A stretch of 64,000 nt of DNA. It comes from Paenibacillus foliorum. Lineage in GTDB: Bacteria; Bacillota; Bacilli; Paenibacillales; NBRC-103111. The stretch lies in the NCBI RefSeq assembly GCF_013141765.1, contig NZ_WHOD01000065.1:35034-99033 (forward strand), in the 5' to 3' direction. Positions 34,431 through 42,395 of the stretch are shown piece after piece (the first letter of the stretch is position 1; every line of letters begins with the position of its first letter). A model generated the notes under the pieces. It made no database searches, had not been told where the DNA came from, and saw only the letters and a list, made by a program, of their open reading frames with translations. The position numbers and the translations under genes are program-made.

Positions 34431-35483
34431 CTACAGTCTATACAAGGCTCTTGCATTATCCGAAAATATGGATTGGTGCAGCGCTTCCGGCAACTTGGGA
34501 AAAGCAAACTGCGGCGAATCGAAATCCCAATGTGGGTAATCACTGGAAAACATTAAAATATGCTCCGCATCCATCATCTCAAGCGTTTGGAGTAAAAACT
34601 TATCTGGCTCCGGTCTCTCCAAGGGCTGGGAGGTAAGCCGCACATGCTCGCGAAGATATTCACTCGGTCTCTTCTTCATCCAAGGCACTTCAAAGCGCAG
34701 AGCTTTATACTCGGCGTCTAGCCGCCACATCAATGCAGGAAGCCAGGCAACTCCACCCTCGACCAGCACGATTTTTAAGCCGGGAAATCGCTCGAACACG
34801 CCTTCAGTCAGCAAGCTGACCAGATGCGCTTGAAAGCCAAGCGACAAGCAGGTATGCCACTCAATATAGTGGGTAGGATATCCTGGTGTTGGCTGAATAT
34901 TGATGCCCATCCCATCCGTACCGGGGTGTATCGCCAATGGAAGCCCATGCCGTTCACATGCTTCGTAGATAGGGTAGTACTGCCTCTGCCCAAAAGGCGC
35001 CCTCGCACCCGAGTCAGTCATTACTTGAACAAAGTGCGGATGGTCGGCCCAACGTTCAATTTCTGCAGCAGCAGCCGCAGGGTCCTGATGCGCAATGGTT
35101 ATGGATCCCTTGAACACACCATCACCGTTATACTTGCTTAACCATGTTGCAGCAAGCCATTCATTGTAGGCAGCAGCAATAGCCGTTCCAAAATCAGGGT
35201 CTGGATGCAGGTTACAAAAGGCACGCGGCAATAAGATACAATGGTCGATCCCAAACTTGTTAATATGCTGTTCTCTCAGAAAATCAGGATCGGAGCCGCC
35301 GGGACCTCCACCGGGAGGACGGGAGTCCAGCCTCTCACCATGAACCGGGTTTCCAAAAAAGCCTCTGCCTCCGCTGTTGTACCTATCCTTCCAAGGCTGG
35401 CTCAGGAAGGCTTTAATCTCATCCTTGTCTTTGGGATAGGGATGTACATCACAATCGATAATGCCTCGTTTGGTCTGTGACAA
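34431..35483 (-). CDS. Amidohydrolase-2-family metal-dependent hydrolase/decarboxylase (paralogue B)
   Basis: This 350-residue protein begins IIDCDVHPYPKDKDEIKAFL, where DxH supplies two metal ligands. Other family ligands are the His in LPLAIHPGTDG and in YIEWHTCLS and the Asp in MFSSDYPHWDF. The family includes ACMSD and resorcylate/vanillate-type decarboxylases as well as hydrolases. A Gly/Pro-rich insert near residue 45 (HGERLDSRPPGGGPGGSDP) is shared with the paralogue at 35959. The start is TTG with GGAGG 10 nt upstream. The reaction, decarboxylation or hydrolysis, cannot be decided. Confidence 0.88.
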   Translation of the reverse strand: MSQTKRGIIDCDVHPYPKDKDEIKAFLSQPWKDRYNSGGRGFFGNPVHGERLDSRPPGGGPGGSDPDFLREQHINKFGIDHCILLPRAFCNLHPDPDFGTAIAAAYNEWLAATWLSKYNGDGVFKGSITIAHQDPAAAAAEIERWADHPHFVQVMTDSGARAPFGQRQYYPIYEACERHGLPLAIHPGTDGMGINIQPTPGYPTHYIEWHTCLSLGFQAHLVSLLTEGVFERFPGLKIVLVEGGVAWLPALMWRLDAEYKALRFEVPWMKKRPSEYLREHVRLTSQPLERPEPDKFLLQTLEMMDAEHILMFSSDYPHWDFDSPQFAFPKLPEALHQSIFSDNARALYRL

Positions 35484-35512
35484 TGGTATGCGGCCTCCTT
35501 CAAACTTACCAT

Positions 35513-35923
35513 TTATCTATTAATAGATACGATCACTTGCTCTTCTTCCACATTAACCGGATACGTTTCCAGCTTCGGAGGCTCCTCCTCGACTTGACCT
35601 ACTTCAACCTCGTACGTCTTCACCCAGCAGCGGTTGGGATCAAAGAGGGAATGGCCGTTAGTCAGGTCGAACTCCCAACCATGCCATGGGCATCTCAAGA
35701 TTTCTCCCTCCCGGCCGTACAGAAATTCGCCAGGCTTGGACGGAAGCGTGGTGCCCGACACTTTTCCCACACATAAGGGAGCCTGCTGGTGCGGACAGCT
35801 GTTCTTCACAGCGTAATACGTGCCATGCACGTTAAAAACACCGATTGAAAGACCTTCTAGCGATACGATTTTTTTCTGGCCTGGTAAAATTTCATTTGTA
35901 TTCCCAACAATATGCTTAGCCAT
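35513..35923 (-). CDS. Rieske [2Fe-2S] ferredoxin-like protein
   Basis: This 136-residue protein has both Rieske boxes: CPHQ (CxH at about 42-45) and CPWHGWEFDLTNG (CxxH at about 78-90). Together they bind a [2Fe-2S] cluster through two Cys and two His. It has no membrane or oxygenase domain, so it is a soluble electron carrier. An in-frame ATG follows GGAAGGAG. It lies between two duplicated amidohydrolase genes and 1.1 kb downstream of a PhyH-type oxygenase gene. No Rieske oxygenase or ferredoxin reductase is encoded in the window, so its partner is unknown. Confidence 0.92.
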   Translation of the reverse strand: MAKHIVGNTNEILPGQKKIVSLEGLSIGVFNVHGTYYAVKNSCPHQQAPLCVGKVSGTTLPSKPGEFLYGREGEILRCPWHGWEFDLTNGHSLFDPNRCWVKTYEVEVGQVEEEPPKLETYPVNVEEEQVIVSINR

Positions 35924-35958
35924 GAACGTTTCTCCTTCCTGAATTCAAGCCGGATGAT

Positions 35959-37059
35959 TCACTTCAAGCCGTAGAACTCCTCCGCATTTTCGAAAAAGAT
36001 ACGGTTATAAAGCTTCTCCGGAAGCTTCGGGAAGGCCAGCTTTGGATTATCAAAGTCCCAGTGAGGATAATCGCTGGAGAACATCAGCAGATGCTCGGCA
36101 TCCATCATACGAAGCATATGCAGTAAATCCTCATCGTTATCCGGCCGTTCAAGCGGCTGTGAAGTTAAGCGAATATGGTCGCGCAAATATTCACTAGGAC
36201 GCTTCTTCACCCATGGAATCTCAACCCGAAGTGCCTTGTATTCCATGTCAAGCCGCCACATTAAAGGAACTAGCCATGTGGAGCTGCCCTCTACCAGCAC
36301 AATCCGTAAATCGGGATAACGCTCAAAGGTTCCTTCTGTGAGCAGGCTGACCAAATGCGCCTGAAAGCTGAGCGACATACAGGTATGCCATTCAATGTAG
36401 TGGCTCGGATTGCCAGGTGACGGAAGAATATTAATGCCTATTCCGTCCAATCCGGGATGTAGAGCCAGCGGCAAGTTATGGCGGCAGCATGCCTCGAAGA
36501 TCGGGTGAAAATTCCGGTGACCCATCAGAAATCTGGCGCCAGAATCGGTCGTTACCTGAATGTTGTGCTTGTGACCAGCCCATCGGTCGATTTCTTTGGC
36601 AGCGTTAACCGGATCGCTATGATTGATGACAATCGATGATTTGAATACCCCATCGTTATTATCCGGTCCAATCCAAGTATCTGCGATCCACTCATTATAG
36701 GCGGAAGCAATCGCATTGCCGTAGTCCAGATCCGGGAATTGACAGCTGTTTTCCCGAGGTATCAGAATAGCCGTCTTAATATTGTTTTCTTCTATTAATT
36801 GTTTCCTTACAAAGCTTGGATCAGAGCCTGCTGGGCCGCCACCCGGCGGATGCGAATCCTGCCGCATGCCATGGAACGGATTGCCGTAAAACAATCCTCT
36901 CCCGCCTCCACGGAAGCGGTCCCTCCAATATTTAGGCAAATAAGTTTTGATTTGATCCATACTTTTAGGAATCGGGTGCACATCGCAATCGATAATCCCC
37001 GGCTTCGTTCTCTTCTTCTGTCTTGCTGCTGAATCAACGGTTTCTTCACTGATGGACAT
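35959..37059 (-). CDS. Amidohydrolase-2-family metal-dependent hydrolase/decarboxylase (paralogue A)
   Basis: This protein of about 366 residues is clearly related to the one at 34431: GIIDCDVHPIPKSMDQIKTY, the Gly/Pro-rich insert, LPLALHPGLDGIGINILPSP, YIEWHTCMSLSFQAHLVSLL and FSSDYPHWDFDNPKLAFPKL all recur with few changes. The metal-binding DxH, His and Asp residues are kept, so both copies look active. The start at 37059 (MSISEETVD) follows AAGGAGGT; the longer frame has no ribosome site. It lies 60 nt after the PhyH-type oxygenase gene. The duplication may split two similar substrates, or the pair may form hetero-oligomers. Confidence 0.88.
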   Translation of the reverse strand: MSISEETVDSAARQKKRTKPGIIDCDVHPIPKSMDQIKTYLPKYWRDRFRGGGRGLFYGNPFHGMRQDSHPPGGGPAGSDPSFVRKQLIEENNIKTAILIPRENSCQFPDLDYGNAIASAYNEWIADTWIGPDNNDGVFKSSIVINHSDPVNAAKEIDRWAGHKHNIQVTTDSGARFLMGHRNFHPIFEACCRHNLPLALHPGLDGIGINILPSPGNPSHYIEWHTCMSLSFQAHLVSLLTEGTFERYPDLRIVLVEGSSTWLVPLMWRLDMEYKALRVEIPWVKKRPSEYLRDHIRLTSQPLERPDNDEDLLHMLRMMDAEHLLMFSSDYPHWDFDNPKLAFPKLPEKLYNRIFFENAEEFYGLK

Positions 37060-37119
37060 ACACGACACCTCCTTAGAGCTTTTCTTCCTCCAATGCAAGT
37101 GATTGCCATGCAGGCTCCA

Positions 37120-37953
37120 TTATTTCACCTGACTGGGTGAATACTCCTTGAGCCATTCTCTCAGCGGGACATCCTCTTCGGTAGGTGTATAATACCCGTT
37201 GCAATTCGTTCCCGCTCCCAGCAGCTGACGGCGAATCGGATCGGCCTTGGACCACAGGCTTTGAACCGTCATATCATCCTTCGTCCGGATCCAACGGTAG
37301 CCATAGCCGTAGAAGAGCACTTTCCGAGTAATATCCGACCAGTTCGGGCTTGCTGAATGCCACAGACGCCGGTCAAAAAATACAGCCGTTCCCGGCTTCA
37401 CACAAACCGGAATCGCCCCCTCCAGCTGACCAGATCCGCTTTCCGGACGGTTCATCGAATTGTTCAGATGACTGTTCGGTACGATCCAGAAATTGCCTCG
37501 GCCCGCTTCTGTCAGATCTGACAGGAAGTAAGCTACCTTAATCGACATACGCGGGCGCGGCTCCGACTCCATCTCTACATTCATCCGTCCGCTGTCCTGA
37601 TGCCATCCGAATGTTTTGTCCGTAGGCTGCTGTCCGGTCGGAGGGGTCACAATCATATGTGCATGATACAAGTAAATATTCCAGCCAAGAATTCCCCACA
37701 CCTTCGGCAGTATTTTCTCATAATCAACCAGATCGAGAAACATCTCATGATCCGGAATAAAGTTTGGATGAAATAAGGCTTTCGTTGTATCATGACCGGC
37801 CTTTACATTTTCATCGAATATACGGTCAACTTCGTTTGTCAGCGCTGCCACATGCTCGGGGGATAAAGCATTCTCCACAATCAAATATCCGGTTTCTTCG
37901 AAAGCTTTCCGTTCTTCCTCGGTTAAAGCGTACTGTAAGCAAGTTTGCTCCAT
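37120..37953 (-). CDS. Phytanoyl-CoA dioxygenase (PhyH)-family Fe(II)/2-oxoglutarate oxygenase
   Basis: This protein of about 277 residues has the iron ligands in FGWHQDSGRMN (HxD) and the distal His in RRLWHSASPNWSD. The Arg in ITRKVLFYGYGYRWI is placed to bind 2-oxoglutarate. The N-terminus ALTEEERKAFEETGYLIVEN is typical of PhyH proteins. The start at 37953 (MEQTCLQYA) has GGAGGT 7 nt upstream; 21 more residues in the open frame lack a site. Such enzymes hydroxylate or O-demethylate small substrates with release of succinate and CO2. It is the first enzyme gene of the operon after the AraC gene. Confidence 0.92.
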   Translation of the reverse strand: MEQTCLQYALTEEERKAFEETGYLIVENALSPEHVAALTNEVDRIFDENVKAGHDTTKALFHPNFIPDHEMFLDLVDYEKILPKVWGILGWNIYLYHAHMIVTPPTGQQPTDKTFGWHQDSGRMNVEMESEPRPRMSIKVAYFLSDLTEAGRGNFWIVPNSHLNNSMNRPESGSGQLEGAIPVCVKPGTAVFFDRRLWHSASPNWSDITRKVLFYGYGYRWIRTKDDMTVQSLWSKADPIRRQLLGAGTNCNGYYTPTEEDVPLREWLKEYSPSQVK

Positions 37954-38117
37954 TGCTGATACCTCCGTTTGAATAGTTTTAGCGAGGTTAGCGAGCCCAG
38001 TAGGTCCGGGAACCAAAAGCTCATCCCTACACCGTAAGCATAATTTCTTTTCCCGTTGTGCACCATTAACGATCTCCGTACATTTGTATAATCCTACAAA
38101 AATTCGAAATATTTTTT

Positions 38118-38897
38118 TCAGCCCGATTTCTCATTTAAAAAGTCTGTAGGCGAGCAGCCGCTCAGCTTCCTAAACACTCGGTTAAAATAAGCCTGATCAC
38201 AAAACCCCGTTTCCTCCGATATTTCACGAATGGACATCCCCTTCGATAGCATCATATCCTTGGCCATCGATATTCGGACATCATGAAGATATTCAATCGG
38301 GGTAAAGCCGGTTACCTCTTTAAAAATACAGGAAATATAATTAGGGGTTTTCCCTCCGAATTCCGATAGCTCCTGCAGCTTGATAGACTGGTTGTAATGC
38401 TTAAGAATATAATTCTTAATATCCTTTACAAGCTTCATTTTTTTAGAGCTAACTTCCTCATAATCCAAGTCATAATTAACCATACTGAGCATTTCCAGCA
38501 GGATAGCGTTACAAAATGTATCGAGATAGGCCCCTTTCATCAACCAATGATGATTTAATAAGGAAAACCTCTGTTTGAAATAAGGGAAGTTTTGAACTTT
38601 CAATTTGAAGGTTTTCTGCCTATTCAGTATCGGGAGCCCCAGTCTATTTAGCTCATCTTCCTGCACTCCAAAAAACGTGGCATATCTTTGATGGTATTCT
38701 ATAGCGCTTCCGCTGCGCACGGAGCCGGCCGGAACAAACAAGACATCCCCTTTTTGCAGCGGTATAGTCTCATCATCCACCCAATAAATTAATCGCCCGC
38801 TTGTAATAAACAGCAGTAGATGGTAGGGATTCGATAAATGGCTCATCGTCCACTTACTGTCCAGATCCTTCACATAGCATGATTGAAGCTCCAACAT
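38118..38897 (-). CDS. AraC-family transcriptional regulator of the oxygenase operon
   Basis: This protein of about 259 residues has an N-terminal cupin-like domain (DETIPLQKGDVLFVPAGSVR). The C-terminal AraC DNA-binding domain (about 160-255) contains LQELSEFGGKTPNYISCIFK, then GFCDQAYFNRVFRKLSGCSP. The ATG at 38897 (MLELQSCY) is placed 9 nt after AAGGGA. Two other in-frame starts lie upstream (to 38915). It is between the second binding protein and the PhyH operon, which starts 164 nt downstream, and is probably its local activator. Confidence 0.85.
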   Translation of the reverse strand: MLELQSCYVKDLDSKWTMSHLSNPYHLLLFITSGRLIYWVDDETIPLQKGDVLFVPAGSVRSGSAIEYHQRYATFFGVQEDELNRLGLPILNRQKTFKLKVQNFPYFKQRFSLLNHHWLMKGAYLDTFCNAILLEMLSMVNYDLDYEEVSSKKMKLVKDIKNYILKHYNQSIKLQELSEFGGKTPNYISCIFKEVTGFTPIEYLHDVRISMAKDMMLSKGMSIREISEETGFCDQAYFNRVFRKLSGCSPTDFLNEKSG

Positions 38898-38935
38898 ATA
38901 CATCCGTCCCTTCAAGGTTTATTCCTCTCTGTCCG

Positions 38936-40459
38936 TTAATTCATCATAAGCTGGAAGCTGTCCGCAAACTCTTTAAAAGCTCTTTTAAACTCAGGCTTCT
39001 CCCTGTATTTTTTCACGAAGTCCTCATACTCTTCCATTGGAATCAAGCCCATTACAGCTTGGGTTCTTATCGATATATAATCGTCCTGCACCTTAGGCCA
39101 CTGCTTTAACCAGGTTTCCGATCTGATGACGCGGAATGGATCTATTTTTGCTTCCGCTTCGTATAATGTTTGGGCCACTGTCTTCATTTTATCGTTCCAT
39201 TCCTTGGGTGCGGTGTAGTTCACGACCTTCTGCCATTCGTCATCGGCGTTGGGGAAAATTTGCATAACAGCATTGTTAATCTCTTTTTTAGCCAGCTCGG
39301 TTGGAATACGTTTACCATCTACCTTATTGTAATGAATGCCCTCAAACCCGCGCAGCAGCTGGTCCGTCACCTCAGGAGCGGCAGCTTGGTTGTACATGTG
39401 CAGAATTCGCAGCGCCTTATCCTTGGGAACGCTTCTGGCAATGACGAATCCCCCTGTGAATGCCATTCCGTATTCTCCCGAATGTCCTTTGGGCCCATTC
39501 AAGTAAGTGATAACACCAGCCTCGTAGCTGGGGTCGATCTTCTTCAATTCTTGCTCATACGTATAGCTGTGATACATGTTCCTGAAATAAGTGAGAGCTT
39601 TGTCCGAACGGAACATATTTTCTTTGTCGCTCCCCTTTAGAATTGCGAATTCCTTTGACATCAATCCCATGCTGTAAACATGACGGTACCATTTCACAAA
39701 CTCCGTATAGCTGTCGGTAAAATATTTGTAGACTAGCCCGCCTTCGTTGTTATAAACCGTTTCAAACCCGCCAAATGCATTGAAAAAGGCTTCCTCAAAA
39801 TGCAGCCCGATATAACGCTTGTCAGGATTAGCATCAACAATTTTCTTCAAGGAATTAACGTATTCATCTAACGTTCTGGGTTGGGGCAGTCCCAGCTTGT
39901 TAAATAAATCGGGACGCCAATGGAGCCCCCCATCTAACAGCGGGCGTGCACGGGGAATCACGTAATTTCTACCTTCGATTTTCGTATATTTCCAAGCGGT
40001 TTCTGAAATATTCTGCTTCAAATTTGGAAAGTCGCTCAGATTTCCTGCCAATTCATTTAAATCCCAGAACAGCCCTTGCTTAACGGCTTTATTAAACACA
40101 CTGTCATCAATGGTATTCAATACCATAACCTCGGGCAAATCTCCAGAAGAAAGCACCAGTCTCAATCTTCTGTCATAGTCGTCAAGCGGAATAAATTCTG
40201 CTTGCAGCTTTACTTGAAACATTTCCTGAATGCGGGTCCAAAAGCGGTTGTTCAAGTCCGGCGTTTCCAACGGAGTGTTCGACAGTGCCTTCAATGTGAA
40301 CCGCTCATTCTGGCCTGGTATCCTTTCCGCAGCAAGCAAGTCCTCATCGTTCCTGCTTCCAGCTTTTTCGACGGACCTCTGCCTATCAGCAGTGGTACAT
40401 CCGGAAACCATAGCTGCAAACAGAAAAATGGTCAGTGGTAATACAAGCCTTCGGCGCAT
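38936..40459 (-). CDS. Second solute-binding lipoprotein, next to the two-component pair
   Basis: This 507-residue protein has a lipobox MVSGCTT (Cys at about 21) and the same overall plan as the protein at 30528. Shared segments include TPDLNNRFWTRIQEMFQVKL against VPDMKNQFWSRFQKENNLEM, and DPFRVIRSETWLKQWPK. No permease gene is beside it: the sensor kinase gene is 98 nt upstream and the AraC gene 20 nt downstream. It may serve the same permeases as its paralogue or present ligand to the sensor kinase. The start follows GGGAGGG. Confidence 0.88.
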   Translation of the reverse strand: MRRRLVLPLTIFLFAAMVSGCTTADRQRSVEKAGSRNDEDLLAAERIPGQNERFTLKALSNTPLETPDLNNRFWTRIQEMFQVKLQAEFIPLDDYDRRLRLVLSSGDLPEVMVLNTIDDSVFNKAVKQGLFWDLNELAGNLSDFPNLKQNISETAWKYTKIEGRNYVIPRARPLLDGGLHWRPDLFNKLGLPQPRTLDEYVNSLKKIVDANPDKRYIGLHFEEAFFNAFGGFETVYNNEGGLVYKYFTDSYTEFVKWYRHVYSMGLMSKEFAILKGSDKENMFRSDKALTYFRNMYHSYTYEQELKKIDPSYEAGVITYLNGPKGHSGEYGMAFTGGFVIARSVPKDKALRILHMYNQAAAPEVTDQLLRGFEGIHYNKVDGKRIPTELAKKEINNAVMQIFPNADDEWQKVVNYTAPKEWNDKMKTVAQTLYEAEAKIDPFRVIRSETWLKQWPKVQDDYISIRTQAVMGLIPMEEYEDFVKKYREKPEFKRAFKEFADSFQLMMN

Positions 40460-40557
40460 ACACGGCCCTCCCTTTTATTACCGGAGAAAATCATTTCACC
40501 ATAGATCTGTGGATTGCGTAACTACACTATTAATTGTAACCGCTTTCCGAAATTGTG

Positions 40558-42393
40558 CTACGGATTCGTTTCGGAACATAGGGTACTACTTTCGGAACTT
40601 ACCTCCATACGGTTTGATAAAAGGGGAATATGTAAAATAACTTGTGTACCCTCATTATCAATACTGTTAATTTCAATACCGTACTGTTCTCCGAAAGCAA
40701 GCCGAATGCGCTGATGGATATTAAGCAGCCCCAGCCCTCTTGAAGCAATGCCTCCCTCGGTCGGGACAGCTGCACGCAAGGATTGTCTCAGATTCTCCAA
40801 TTCTTCCACCTTCATTCCCTTACCGCTGTCTGATATATCGAACCTGACCGTCTGATCCGCTGTCACCAAGCCAGTAATGGTCAATATTCCTTTCCCGTTT
40901 TTCCGTTCAAGACCATGATAAATAGCATTCTCTACGATCGGCTGCAAAATCATTTTGGGCATTCTCATATCCAGAATATCCTCATCTATGCTAATAGTGA
41001 CGCTAAATTTATCCATATAACGAATCGACATGATACGTACATAGTCCTGAATACAGTCCAGCTCATTTCTAATGCGCACAAAGTTGTCCTCTTTGATACT
41101 GTATCTGAAAATTTTGGCCATCGATGTGGAAATCTCCACAATCTCCATCACCCCGTGGGCCAGCCCGATACTGCGGATGCATTCCAATGTATTATAAAGA
41201 AAATGAGGATTAATCTGACTTTGCAAAAATGATAATTCGGCCTGTTTTTTGGCAATTTCCATTTGGTATAGGGAGGTTTTGGCTTGAATGAACTTTTCAT
41301 TCGTTTCATCCAGCTTGTCCAGCATCTTGTTAATTTCTACGGAGAGTATCCCTATTTCATTTTTTATGGGCAGCTGCAATCTCTGCTTTCCTCCATGGTT
41401 TCCAATAAAATTAACAAAACGGACAATTCGGCCAAAAGGAATGGTTACACTGCGGATAAATATGAGTCCCATTATTAAAATAAGCAGAGTCATTACCGTA
41501 CCCATAATAAAACCTATATTTCGGACCAAACGCAGCTCATCCGTCATCTCGTTTACAGGAATCAAGCTTACAATTTTCCAATTCAACAGCTCTATATCTT
41601 TTGCTTGAACATGATTCAGCTTTCCCCGAAACAGTATTTGACGATCCTTATTATTGCTTTCAATTCCTTTTAGAATCTCGCTGTCAAACAAGCTTCCTTT
41701 CATAAAACGCTCATCAGCAGAAACGACGTTGTCCTCGCTATCAAGAATTAGCAGCAATGAGCTTGGAGTCGCTTTGATATCTGTCAATATCCGGTCCAGA
41801 ATTTCCGTCTTGTAAACAACAATAACCATACCCAATTCAGTAAAGTCATTCGTTTCATTCAAGGAGGAAAACACGGGATGAACATAGATATAGGCCAATT
41901 TTTCCATCTTCTCGGGATTGTAAATTTTACCGAAAAATTGTGATTCCGGATAGCGCATATCGGGATGGTACTTCTTTTCAAGCTCCCCAAGAATGAGATA
42001 ATCAAACGGACTGGAGGCGCCGACAATATTCCGTTCTTTATCCACTAAAATAATCGACTCAATATTTTTATTGGATGATTTGATCCCCGATATTATCTCC
42101 AGCACATTTTTATTCAGCTTAAGCCTGTAGATCGGATCATCCGAGCCCATATAGTCGTGAATTACGGTGTTGTACGAGGAGGCCAAGGCGGCATCCTTGA
42201 TATCCTGAGTGAAGGAGATAATATTCTCCTCTACTTGCCTGATAATTCTTGAGGTATGCACATTCTCCTTATCTTCAGCCAAGCTGTAAAATTTACTATA
42301 GTAATAGATTTGCAATGAAAATATCATCAAGGTAGAAATACCGACGAGCAGCAGCAGCTGATTCTTAAGGTTCAATCGGGATATGATTCTCAT
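40558..42393 (-). CDS. Sensor histidine kinase, YesM type
   Basis: This 611-residue membrane kinase has helix 1 (about 12-32), an extracellular Cache-like sensor region (about 35-280), helix 2 (about 285-308), a HAMP linker (TIPFGRIVRFVNFIG), then the His_kinase domain with the phosphorylated His in SQINPHFLYNTLECIRSIGL. The ATPase motifs ENAIYHG, DISDSGKGM and RGLGLLNIHQRI are all present, so it looks active. It begins 2 nt after the response-regulator gene ends. YesM/LytS-type kinases in this genus sense extracellular sugars, often with a binding protein. Confidence 0.93.
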   Translation of the reverse strand: MRIISRLNLKNQLLLLVGISTLMIFSLQIYYYSKFYSLAEDKENVHTSRIIRQVEENIISFTQDIKDAALASSYNTVIHDYMGSDDPIYRLKLNKNVLEIISGIKSSNKNIESIILVDKERNIVGASSPFDYLILGELEKKYHPDMRYPESQFFGKIYNPEKMEKLAYIYVHPVFSSLNETNDFTELGMVIVVYKTEILDRILTDIKATPSSLLLILDSEDNVVSADERFMKGSLFDSEILKGIESNNKDRQILFRGKLNHVQAKDIELLNWKIVSLIPVNEMTDELRLVRNIGFIMGTVMTLLILIMGLIFIRSVTIPFGRIVRFVNFIGNHGGKQRLQLPIKNEIGILSVEINKMLDKLDETNEKFIQAKTSLYQMEIAKKQAELSFLQSQINPHFLYNTLECIRSIGLAHGVMEIVEISTSMAKIFRYSIKEDNFVRIRNELDCIQDYVRIMSIRYMDKFSVTISIDEDILDMRMPKMILQPIVENAIYHGLERKNGKGILTITGLVTADQTVRFDISDSGKGMKVEELENLRQSLRAAVPTEGGIASRGLGLLNIHQRIRLAFGEQYGIEINSIDNEGTQVILHIPLLSNRMEVSSESSTLCSETNP

Positions 42394-42395
42394 CC

